From Bacillota bacterium (GTDB lineage: Bacteria > Bacillota > Thermosediminibacteria > Thermosediminibacterales > Thermosediminibacteraceae), in the NCBI GenBank assembly GCA_003242255.1, contig QGUT01000025.1:1-15340 (forward strand): a stretch of 15,340 nt of DNA. Direction: 5' to 3'. The notes under the pieces were generated by a model. The model was given only the letters and a program-made list of their open reading frames with translations. It did not search any database and was not told where the DNA came from. This document shows positions 1-6,782 of the stretch, piece by piece; the stretch's first letter is position 1; every line of letters begins with the position of its first letter. The position numbers and the translations under genes were made by a program.

Positions 1-2
1 TG

Positions 3-65
3 GTAAGTTTTTTAAAAGGGGGACTGGTACTGGGCGGTGGAATGATAACTAGAAAAGAAAAATAA
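3..65 (+). CDS. Possible 3' end of a convergent gene (partial)
   Basis: One plus-strand frame is open from the window edge to a TAA at 63-65. It would encode about 20 residues ending in LVLGGGMITRKEK, a hydrophobic glycine-rich stretch followed by a short basic tail. That composition suits the C-terminus of a small membrane or membrane-associated protein. The frame is too short for any family call, and an open frame of this length can arise by chance. The supporting context is that it would converge on the end of the minus-strand operon, with a hairpin lying between the two stop codons. I do not recognise it. Confidence 0.25.
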   Translation, partial: VSFLKGGLVLGGGMITRKEK

Positions 66-87
66 AACGACATCAAATTTTGATGTC
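52..87 (-). terminator. Candidate rho-independent terminator at the end of the operon
   Basis: An inverted repeat with 9-base arms (GACATCAAA and TTTGATGTC) around one central base lies at 69-87. As a real hairpin it would have a 6-bp GACATC/GATGTC stem plus some A-T pairs. Read on the minus strand, it is followed directly by a T-rich run (52-68 is A-rich on the plus strand). The hairpin overlaps the stop codon (73-75) of the last gene. The stem is short and A/T-rich, so termination may be weak. On the plus strand the nearest T-run (101-108) begins 13 bases past the stem, so it is less convincing in that direction. Confidence 0.4.
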
Positions 88-354
88 TATGTGATTGGTG
101 TTTTTTTTGGGAGCTTTCTCCTTTTTTTTATTTTTTTCTTCCCTTCTCCTTTCTTTTTCTGAAGTCACCTGGATTCTTTCCGATTTGGGGGAGGAATTTA
201 TTTTTTGCCTTTCTATCTCCTGCTGTTTTTGAAACTGCACCCCTAACATGCTTTGAAATATTTTACTCGATTCCTGCTGGTCCTGGTGCACCTTGGCCAC
301 TTCCATAGTTTTGGGAATCATCACCTGCATTTCGACGGGCCGCAAGGTCCTCAC
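73..354 (-). CDS. Small charged hypothetical protein at the operon end
   Basis: This gene encodes up to 93 aa of unknown function. The N-terminal part (RPVEMQVMIPKTMEV) looks folded. The middle is Gln-rich, and from about residue 55 it is strongly Lys/Glu-rich and probably disordered, ending in HIDIKI. No signal peptide or membrane segment is visible. The GTG at 354 overlaps the TGA of the FapA-like gene (GTGA). However, the Shine-Dalgarno-like AAGAAGGTGA abuts that GTG with no spacer and stands 8 bases before an in-frame TTG at 345, so translation may start there instead (90 aa). It follows sigD and fapA, roughly where B. subtilis has swrB, but lacks the membrane anchor of SwrB. I believe similar small proteins with a conserved C-terminal IDI motif occur beside sigD in other Clostridia; this is from memory and unverified. 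Confidence 0.75.
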   Translation of the reverse strand: MRTLRPVEMQVMIPKTMEVAKVHQDQQESSKIFQSMLGVQFQKQQEIERQKINSSPKSERIQVTSEKERRREEKNKKKEKAPKKNTNHIDIKI

Positions 355-1760
355 CTTCTTTCATAGGGTCTTGTCCTTATCTGACCTTCATGATTGTAAA
401 AGGTTACATGTTCGTATTTGTCCTTTATTTTCATGCTCGCATTCCCTATGATTACGTTTACCCCCGGAAAAACCGTATCGCTGACATATATCTTGGCAAA
501 CGTCGCTTTTTCAACGAGAAGCGATAATCTTTCTTTTTCTTCTTCCAAAGCCTTCTTTTTTTCCAACAGCTCTCCTTCGGATTTTTTGAGCCTGTCTATT
601 ATGTCGTTAATTCCGTAATTGGATTGCCTTGTTACAATATTGTAGGCAGTTTTGATCTTGGCCCAATCGTTTTCCAACTCTTCCAGTTCCCGATTTATTT
701 CATACAGTCTTTTCTTATGCTCGGGGGTTACTCCCACCTCCACTACTGTCGCTGCTGACATCGATGAGCCTATGACGTTTGCCCTTATTTCTTTACCCGC
801 TCTTGCAACGCCGCCTATCAAAAAGCCTTTCTTGCCCTTCAATTCAATCTTATTACCCGCCGATACCTGGCAGTACATTATCGCTTCACTCACTACTATA
901 TCTTTTCCCGCTTCCAAAGTGCAATTTTCCGCAAACTTTGCCACTATGTCGCCGCCGGCTTTGACGACTCCCTTACCCATTCCCCTTATACCCCTTTTTA
1001 AAATGACCTTCCCTCCTGCTACGAGCTCGGCGGCTTCCACGTAGCCTTCCACTTCTATATCGCCTTCGGCTTCAACTTTGTATCCGCTCTTTATATTTCC
1101 GTAAACTACGACGCTTCCGACAAAATTTATGTCTCCCGTTGCGGGGCCCACATCGCCCTTTATTTCTTTAACAGGAAGCACGCTTAATTTCTCTTCGGCG
1201 ACTACCGGATGCCCGTCGATTGCTGCGTAAAAATATCTCCCATCCTCCGATAGATCGACGTTTTTGCCCGGCCGCAATTTGACATGCCTGCCGTCCTTAG
1301 CCGGCAATATTTTCCCCGTCACCGTCTTTCCATCTATCCCCTCCTCCGGGGGTATTATCTCCACCAGCAGCTGTCCCTTCTGGACATTAGTGATAAATCC
1401 CAGGTCGTGAAAATCTACCCTTCCATCTTCGGTGATCTTCGGCTTCAGTTCTTTGTTAATTTCCACATGATATACAATTTCTCCATCCTTGCCATCTATC
1501 GGTTCCACTCCTCTTGCTATTTCTACGGGCGTATTGTATATGCCGCCTTTCAGCATTTCATTTATTTTTTCCCTATCTATTCCGAATACAACCTTCCTGT
1601 TGTTCAGTTCTGTTATAATATCGTCTATGCTAAGGTTTATTTTGTTTCCGGGAGGTGAGACCAAAATAAGGGACGCGCTCATTTCATCTTCCGAAATCAC
1701 TACTTCTATTAAACCCTGGGGATCATTGTTTTTCTTTTTCTCATTAGAGTTCAGGTCCAT
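351..1760 (-). CDS. fapA: FapA-like DUF342 flagellar assembly/polarity protein
   Basis: Cytoplasmic protein of 469 aa in the FapA (DUF342) family, whose Vibrio member affects flagellar assembly and polar localisation. An N-terminal mixed domain occupies roughly residues 15-195. A glycine-rich region at about 210-340 has short repeats of the form VxAxGDIxVxG and AGGKVIL, typical of the FapA right-handed beta-helix. A charged coiled coil (about 348-420) follows, then a small C-terminal domain. The frame could open at a TTG at 1781, which overlaps the sigD stop. I prefer the ATG at 1760 because GGGGGAG stands 6 bases before it. The 3' end overlaps the next gene by 4 bases. Family membership is clear from the architecture; the precise role in a peritrichous or lateral flagellate is not known from the sequence. 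Confidence 0.85.
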   Translation of the reverse strand: MDLNSNEKKKNNDPQGLIEVVISEDEMSASLILVSPPGNKINLSIDDIITELNNRKVVFGIDREKINEMLKGGIYNTPVEIARGVEPIDGKDGEIVYHVEINKELKPKITEDGRVDFHDLGFITNVQKGQLLVEIIPPEEGIDGKTVTGKILPAKDGRHVKLRPGKNVDLSEDGRYFYAAIDGHPVVAEEKLSVLPVKEIKGDVGPATGDINFVGSVVVYGNIKSGYKVEAEGDIEVEGYVEAAELVAGGKVILKRGIRGMGKGVVKAGGDIVAKFAENCTLEAGKDIVVSEAIMYCQVSAGNKIELKGKKGFLIGGVARAGKEIRANVIGSSMSAATVVEVGVTPEHKKRLYEINRELEELENDWAKIKTAYNIVTRQSNYGINDIIDRLKKSEGELLEKKKALEEEKERLSLLVEKATFAKIYVSDTVFPGVNVIIGNASMKIKDKYEHVTFYNHEGQIRTRPYERR

Positions 1761-1766
1761 AAAAGT

Positions 1767-1773
1767 CTCCCCC
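1767..1773 (-). promoter_or_regulatory. Ribosome binding site that sets the FapA start
   Basis: GGGGGAG on the minus strand lies 6 bases upstream of the ATG at 1760. It is inside the longer frame that begins at TTG 1781, so it argues that the first seven codons of that frame are not translated as part of this protein. Confidence 0.6.
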
Positions 1774-1777
1774 TTTT

Positions 1778-2518
1778 TCAATTCCTAAAATAAGCCTTTT
1801 TCCTGCTCAAACTCCCCCTCAGCCGCAATATTGCTTTGGTGTGAAGCTGGGATACCCGGGCCGGCGAAAGATTTAAAACCGACGCGATTTCTTTCAAGTT
1901 CAATCCCTCGTAATAGTAAAGGGCTACGACGAGTTTTTCTTTGTCCGGAAGTTTATCTATCGCATCTCCCAAGAGTCGTTTCACTTCTTCTTTTTCCACA
2001 AAACGCTCCGGTCTTTCATCTTCTTCAGCCACTACCGACAGAACCTCTTCCAGCGAAACCAGATTAGTTGCCGCCAGTTCTCTGTAAGTCTGCTTCAGCT
2101 CCTCCATGGTGATATTTAACTTCCTGCAGATATCTTCATCCCTGATATTTCCTTCTAACTCCTGTTCTAACTCGGAATAAGCTTGTTGTAAAATTTTCGC
2201 TTTTTCCATCGTTTTTTGAGGTACCCAATTCAGCTTCCTCAGCTCGTCGAGCATGGCGCCTTTGATCCTCATATAGGCAAAGGTTTCGAACTTTACTCCT
2301 TTTTCCACATCGTACCGATCAATGGACTGCAGCAAGCCTATAATTCCAGCGCTGACCAGGTCGTCATAGTCCACAGAAGGCGGCAGATTTATGGCCAGCC
2401 GTGCCGCTATGTGTTTAACCAGAGGAATATACAGCTTTACAACTTCTTCTTTTATCGCGGCATCGCCCTTTGTCTTGTACTGAAACAACAGATTTTCTAT
2501 TTTATCTGCCCCCTGCAC
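1778..2518 (-). CDS. sigD: Flagellar/motility RNA polymerase sigma factor SigD (FliA, sigma-28)
   Basis: Sigma-70 family protein of 246 aa, a normal length for SigD/FliA. It directs RNA polymerase to late flagellar and chemotaxis promoters. Region 2 is at about residues 28-100, with the core-binding and -10-recognising stretch DLVSAGIIGLLQSIDRY followed by FETFAYMRIKGAMLDELR. Region 3 lies at about 105-165. Region 4 is at the C-terminus, with the helix-turn-helix LKEIASVLNLSPARVSQLH. The start is GTG at 2518, with GAGGTG five bases upstream. It lies 17 bases after cheD and overlaps the potential TTG start of the fapA frame. In B. subtilis SigD is held by the anti-sigma factor FlgM until the hook is complete; flgM is not in this window. 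Confidence 0.95.
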   Translation of the reverse strand: MQGADKIENLLFQYKTKGDAAIKEEVVKLYIPLVKHIAARLAINLPPSVDYDDLVSAGIIGLLQSIDRYDVEKGVKFETFAYMRIKGAMLDELRKLNWVPQKTMEKAKILQQAYSELEQELEGNIRDEDICRKLNITMEELKQTYRELAATNLVSLEEVLSVVAEEDERPERFVEKEEVKRLLGDAIDKLPDKEKLVVALYYYEGLNLKEIASVLNLSPARVSQLHTKAILRLRGSLSRKKAYFRN

Positions 2519-2535
2519 CCGACCACCTCAAATCG

Positions 2536-3021
2536 TCATAGTATTTTTGTCCCTCGCCCTATAGTTTTCACTGTCAATTTTCCCGTCTCGCAGGAAAACT
2601 CAATGGTCCTTCCATAATTGCCCTCAACATCTTCTGCGATCAGCTCTATATTTAATCTATTTAATTTAGTTCTCACTGCCTGCACATTTCTCTTTCCTAT
2701 CATCATCATGCTGTTTTCCGACTTCAACTGGAACATCTGGGCTCCGCCTGCTATTTTTGCGACCAGCTTTTTGGAATTGGCTCCGAGGCTCATCATATCC
2801 TCTATGAGACGCTCTATGGCCGTATCGGCAAACTTGCCGGGATTAAAGTCCCTTTTAGAGGCTAGGTTGCTATCGGGAAGCATGATATGGGCCAGACCGC
2901 CTATCTTCTTGGTGCTGTCGTACAACGCCACTCCCACGCATGAACCCAAACCGTAGGACACGAGTATCGCTGGTGCCTTTGCTGTTTTATATTCTCCCAT
3001 CCCCACTCGAATTATTTCCAT
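2536..3021 (-). CDS. cheD: Chemoreceptor glutamine deamidase CheD
   Basis: CheD, 161 aa, deamidates specific glutamines of chemoreceptors and binds CheC, stimulating its CheY-P phosphatase activity. The catalytic Cys is C28 in GLGSCVGVALYD and the His is H45 in GGLAHIMLP, at the spacing known from Thermotoga CheD. The third active-site position, Thr in the Thermotoga enzyme, is Ser22 here. The ATG at 3021 is preceded by GGAGTGAGGG. An ATG seven codons later also has a purine-rich stretch before it, but the family N-terminus (EIIRVGMGEY) favours the longer form. The first 35 bases lie within the cheC 3' end, so the two partners are probably translationally coupled. Confidence 0.95.
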   Translation of the reverse strand: MEIIRVGMGEYKTAKAPAILVSYGLGSCVGVALYDSTKKIGGLAHIMLPDSNLASKRDFNPGKFADTAIERLIEDMMSLGANSKKLVAKIAGGAQMFQLKSENSMMMIGKRNVQAVRTKLNRLNIELIAEDVEGNYGRTIEFSCETGKLTVKTIGRGTKIL

Positions 3022-3625
3022 TTGAAGCCCTCACTCCAATAGAGTTTAAAAGTACTTTAAAGGCGTTGTCATCATCAGGAATAAGGAAAAATTGAATCTT
3101 TATATCGTCCAGGCCTTCTTCGAACTCGGTCTCTAACAGAAAGGCCGTATCTCCTATGCAGCCGTAAAGGCTGAGCGGCACACTCAATATGGCTCCTGCC
3201 ATGTCAACGGCAAGGCAAGGCACCGAAATTTTCAAAGATAGTTTCGTAAAATCTGCAAGGGCGGCTACAAACGCGCTGGCAATTATATTTCCCATCTCTT
3301 TCAAAGCGGATTCTTCCAGAGAAGTCAAATTCAAATCCGCTTTTTCTCGCTGCAGCATTATCTTCAACAGATTTAACGTATCGTTCGGCCCAAGGATAAA
3401 TAATATGTTAAAGGCCAACTCGCCTTCAACCCTGAAGAAAATTCCGGAGACCACGTTTTCCGGGCCACCCACCAACATGGATACCTCGTCAAAGGGCAAC
3501 GATTTTACTTCTGGAATTCTCATTTTTACCCTCTTTGATAAGAGCATCGACAAAGCCGTCGCCGCATTTCCCGCCCCAATGTTGCCTATTTCTTTGAGAG
3601 CGTCCAATTCTAGCTCTTTGAACAT
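2987..3625 (-). CDS. cheC: CheY-P phosphatase CheC
   Basis: CheC, 212 aa, dephosphorylates CheY-P and partners with CheD in adaptation of chemotaxis. Both pseudo-symmetric active-site helices are intact: E12 and N15 in LDALKEIGNIGAGNAA, and E110 and N113 in EESALKEMGNIIAS. Thus both sites could be active, as in Thermotoga CheC. The last 12 or so residues are a hydrophilic Asn/Ser/Gly tail (SNGNNSSGDGRI) encoded by the stretch that overlaps the cheD start. The ATG at 3625 has GAGGT about 7 bases upstream. The gene follows cheW by 10 bases. Length and motifs distinguish it from CheX (one site) and from FliY (which carries a C-terminal FliN domain). Confidence 0.95.
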   Translation of the reverse strand: MFKELELDALKEIGNIGAGNAATALSMLLSKRVKMRIPEVKSLPFDEVSMLVGGPENVVSGIFFRVEGELAFNILFILGPNDTLNLLKIMLQREKADLNLTSLEESALKEMGNIIASAFVAALADFTKLSLKISVPCLAVDMAGAILSVPLSLYGCIGDTAFLLETEFEEGLDDIKIQFFLIPDDDNAFKVLLNSIGVRASNGNNSSGDGRI

Positions 3626-3635
3626 AATTCTGACC

Positions 3636-4088
3636 TCACATGGCGGCCCGCGTTTCTGATTCGCCGGGCCTCAGGATTTTTTCAAGATTGAGGATGATAA
3701 GCAATCGATCTCCTATTTTCCCTACTCCTTCCAAGAAATCCGAACTCACACTCCCCCCGACCGAGGGAGGCGGTTCGATGGAATCATGGGGCAGTTGAAC
3801 GACTTCGGTGGCAGAATCCACTATCATTCCCACTGTCAAATCTTCCAGCATTACTATAATGATTCTGGTATCGGCGGTGATCTCACTAGGAGCTAGACCG
3901 AACCTTTTTTTAAGGTCTATCACCGGAATGATTTCGCCCCTTAAGTTAATGACTCCTTCTACAAATTCCGGAGCCTTTGGAACTCTTGTTATGGGCATCA
4001 TTCGCTCGATGGTATTTACCTGCATTATGTCTACGGCGTATTCTTCCTCTCCCAGTTTGAAAACCACAAATTGCCGAATATCTTCCAT
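3636..4088 (-). CDS. cheW: Chemotaxis coupling protein CheW
   Basis: CheW, 150 aa, is the adaptor that joins CheA to the cytoplasmic tips of chemoreceptors in the signalling array. A single CheW (SH3-like double beta-barrel) domain fills the protein. The N-terminal strand is QFVVFKLGEEEYAVDI, and the conserved receptor/CheA-contacting segment EGVINLRGEIIPVIDL is at residues 44-59. The Arg of the NLRG motif (R50) is present. A short charged tail (RPGESETRAAM) ends the protein. The ATG at 4088 has GGAAGGGG upstream. It follows the cheA stop by 18 bases, and CheA carries its own CheW-like P5 domain, so the adjacent pair encodes directly interacting partners. Confidence 0.95.
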   Translation of the reverse strand: MEDIRQFVVFKLGEEEYAVDIMQVNTIERMMPITRVPKAPEFVEGVINLRGEIIPVIDLKKRFGLAPSEITADTRIIIVMLEDLTVGMIVDSATEVVQLPHDSIEPPPSVGGSVSSDFLEGVGKIGDRLLIILNLEKILRPGESETRAAM

Positions 4089-4106
4089 CCCCGATCCCCT
4101 TCCTTT

Positions 4107-6092
4107 TTATATCAGTGCATTTATATCCAGGATTAGGGCAACCTGGCCGTTCCCCAAGATGGTGGCTCCCGCGATGAATTTAATGTTTTTCAAGAAATTA
4201 CCCAGGGATTTTATCACTATCTCCTGTTCTCCCAAAAGGTTATCGACTATGAGGCCTACTTCTCTATCGCCTTTCTTAACTATGACGACCGTGAGGATAT
4301 CCCCGTCCGATTCGCCTTCAGGAATCTCGAGCACCTGATGGAGTCTCAATATGGGAACCACGTTTCCCCGGAGCAAAATTACTTCACCGTTTTGAACCTT
4401 CCGCAATTCATGTTTTTCAATGATCACTATTTCCTTGATAGAGCTCAGCGGAATGGCGTATTTTTCCTTACCCAATTCTACCATTAAAGCCTGTATTATG
4501 GCTAGAGTGAGCGGCAACCTTATTAAAAAAGTGGTGCCTTCATTTTTTTTCGTTTTTACCTCTATCGTGCCGCCTAGCGATTCGATCTTTGTTTTAACGA
4601 CGTCTAAACCGACGCCCCTTCCGGATATGTCGGTGACTTCCTCTTTCGTGCTGAACCCTGATGCAAAGAGGAAATTCAATATTTCATTTTCCTTCAATTT
4701 TTTCCCCTGTATCTTGTCGACCATATTGAGGCTCTGAGCTTTTTCTAAGACCTTCTCAAAATCAATGCCGCGTCCGTCGTCAGATACTTCTATTACCACG
4801 TTGTTGCCGTCGTGATAGGCCTTGAGCTTCAAAGTTCCTTCCTGGGGCTTTCCTTTTCCTGCCCTTTCCGCCGGGGGTTCTATGCCATGGTCCATCGCAT
4901 TTCTCACTAGGTGTATCAGCGGGTCACCGATTTCGTCGATAATAGTCCTGTCTAGCTCGGTTTCCGCCCCTTCTATGACGAGGTTGACCTGTTTCCCCAA
5001 CTCTTTTGAAAGATCCCTCACAACCCTCGGAAAGCGATTGAACACGTTCTCTATGGGCACCATCCTTACCTTCATGACCGCATCGTGAAGGCTGGATGTT
5101 ATCCTGGCCAGGTATTCTAAGGCTTCCCGCCTTTTTTGCTCGTGCTCCGGCGACCTATCTTGTTCTTCCAGGCGGGTTTTTATAATTATAAGTTCGCTGA
5201 CCAGATTCATCAGATTATCCAAACGCTCTATATCTACCCTGAGCGTTTTTGTGGTGTGTTTTATTTTTGCCTTGTCAGCGGTTTTATCGGGCAACGGCGC
5301 GCTTTGGGCAGAGGGCGATGGCTTTGCCCCTTCCGACTTTTTCGTTTTTTCGTCTATCTTTATTTCTTTGACCTTCACGCTTTTTATTTCCGCAATGGAA
5401 TTTACAGCATCTAATATCTCCTTTTCTGACTTTGAAGTAACCAAGTATATGTAAAATTCGTTCTCGAATTTTTCATCTTCTATATCCTGAACATGCGGTT
5501 TGGTTTTGATTATATCGCCAAATTTCTCCAAGGCCTTGAACACCAAAAAAGCCCTCGCCGATTTCAGAAGGCAGTCCTCATTTAATCTCACCAGCACTTC
5601 CCAGGTCTTCAAATTCTTTTTCGAAGCTTCTTCCATTATACGCACTTCGAATTCGTTGAAACTCTCTTCGGTTTTGTCAGAGGCCTTATTTGAAGCTGTA
5701 GAGACCTTTTCTCCTTTGCCTTCAAGAAACATTCGCAAGTCGCTCACGACGGGAGCTATATCTACCTGACCTTCGTTGCCTTCGGCGGAAATATTGTCCA
5801 GCATTTTCTGGATCAAATCAACGCCTTCCAGCAGGACATCTATGACCGAACTGGTCACTGGAAGCTTGTCGCTTCTTATCTCTTGCAGAAGGTTTTCCAT
5901 CTCATGAGTCAGTTCGGATATCTTATTGAAACCCATGGTCCCAGCCATGCCCTTTAACGTATGGGCAGATCTGAAAATCTCTTCTATAACTTCCTGAGTG
6001 GGGTTTTTCTCTAGGTTCAGCAAATTGCTGTTCAGATTTTCGATGTGTTCCGTCGATTCCTCTAAAAACACGTTCAGATAGCGGTTATCCAT
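4107..6092 (-). CDS. cheA: Chemotaxis histidine kinase CheA
   Basis: CheA, 661 aa, autophosphorylates under receptor control and passes phosphate to CheY. The order of domains is complete. The P1 HPt domain (about 1-105) has phospho-acceptor His44 in SAHTLKGMAG. The P2 regulator-binding domain is at about 145-248, followed by a Pro/Ser/Lys linker (249-280). P3 dimerisation is at about 283-345. The P4 kinase domain shows the N box (HLVRNAMDHGIE, 394-405), the G1 box (DDGRGID, 438-444) and the G2 box (SGRGVGLDVV, 490-499). The CheW-like P5 domain spans about 530-661. All hallmark ATP-binding residues are visible. The ATG at 6092 is preceded by AGGGGG at a rather long spacing. A 35-base gap, the largest in the operon, separates it from the PilZ gene; I see no promoter or hairpin there. 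Confidence 0.97.
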   Translation of the reverse strand: MDNRYLNVFLEESTEHIENLNSNLLNLEKNPTQEVIEEIFRSAHTLKGMAGTMGFNKISELTHEMENLLQEIRSDKLPVTSSVIDVLLEGVDLIQKMLDNISAEGNEGQVDIAPVVSDLRMFLEGKGEKVSTASNKASDKTEESFNEFEVRIMEEASKKNLKTWEVLVRLNEDCLLKSARAFLVFKALEKFGDIIKTKPHVQDIEDEKFENEFYIYLVTSKSEKEILDAVNSIAEIKSVKVKEIKIDEKTKKSEGAKPSPSAQSAPLPDKTADKAKIKHTTKTLRVDIERLDNLMNLVSELIIIKTRLEEQDRSPEHEQKRREALEYLARITSSLHDAVMKVRMVPIENVFNRFPRVVRDLSKELGKQVNLVIEGAETELDRTIIDEIGDPLIHLVRNAMDHGIEPPAERAGKGKPQEGTLKLKAYHDGNNVVIEVSDDGRGIDFEKVLEKAQSLNMVDKIQGKKLKENEILNFLFASGFSTKEEVTDISGRGVGLDVVKTKIESLGGTIEVKTKKNEGTTFLIRLPLTLAIIQALMVELGKEKYAIPLSSIKEIVIIEKHELRKVQNGEVILLRGNVVPILRLHQVLEIPEGESDGDILTVVIVKKGDREVGLIVDNLLGEQEIVIKSLGNFLKNIKFIAGATILGNGQVALILDINALI

Positions 6093-6127
6093 TGTTTAAA
6101 ACCCCCTATAGTGAAGACTTCTTAAAT

Positions 6128-6766
6128 TTACAGGTAGCCCTTCTGGCGCAATTTTCTTTGCTCGGTCAACAAAAATTTTATTATGTCATCCCTCACCTTT
6201 TCATCTATGTCCATAAATTGGACCCCGATGTTATACTGCTGCACCTGCCTTGTTTCATCCTTCTCCACCCTCGCAACCCGCGCTTTTACGACCAATTCCT
6301 TGAAATCTAGGGGCAACCTTATTTCGAGGAGTTCGTCTTTTTGGAGATCCCTGCCGAAATATATCAAAGCGCCGCTAGCGCTCAGGTCTGCCAAAAAAGC
6401 ACTCTCCCAATTGTTGGCATTAAGCAGCCTAATTTTTATCCTTCTAATTACCTGCACCCTGAAATAGTCCCTGCGTTGATTCTTCTGCGGCCTTCCTAAA
6501 AGCACTACACCAACGAGGGGAATGGGGGCGTATTTTTTGCTGACTACTTTTGCCTGGGCGAAATAAAAGCCGTCATTTTTCCCAAAATAAATTTTTATGG
6601 ATTCACTGTCTTCCAGGTAAAAAATCTTTCCCTTATGAAAGGGCATTCCGAGGAAAATTGTATCGCCATCCAAGTCCTCTACTTTAGTAGGCAAATATAT
6701 TTTCTGCTGGTCCCTTTCTACTTCCATTTCTATTTTCATGCCGATTTCAAAAAAAGAGTTGCTCAT
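6128..6766 (-). CDS. YcgR-like PilZ domain protein, probable c-di-GMP receptor
   Basis: A 212-aa soluble protein with the two-domain layout of YcgR/YpfA flagellar brake proteins. An N-terminal YcgR-type beta-barrel (about 1-92) is followed by a PilZ domain (about 97-205). Both c-di-GMP-binding motifs are present: QRRDYFR (97-103, RxxxR at R99/R103) and DLSASG (127-132, DxSxxG). By analogy it would bind c-di-GMP and act on the motor or switch to slow swimming; that is inference. The ATG at 6766 has GGGGGGAG upstream. The gene starts 16 bases after flhG and sits where B. subtilis carries cheB, with cheA following, so it belongs to the motility transcript. Confidence 0.88.
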   Translation of the reverse strand: MSNSFFEIGMKIEMEVERDQQKIYLPTKVEDLDGDTIFLGMPFHKGKIFYLEDSESIKIYFGKNDGFYFAQAKVVSKKYAPIPLVGVVLLGRPQKNQRRDYFRVQVIRRIKIRLLNANNWESAFLADLSASGALIYFGRDLQKDELLEIRLPLDFKELVVKARVARVEKDETRQVQQYNIGVQFMDIDEKVRDDIIKFLLTEQRKLRQKGYL

Positions 6767-6782
6767 GAGCTCCCCCCGCCTT

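Noticed and set aside
101..150. Runs of T on the plus strand near the left edge as a plus-strand terminator
   Set aside because: They are the complement of Lys-rich codons in the last minus-strand gene and are not directly preceded by a stem.
6093..6127. 35-base gap before cheA as a possible internal promoter or terminator
   Set aside because: I could not find a -35/-10 pair, a SigD-type promoter or a stable hairpin; it holds only the cheA ribosome binding region.
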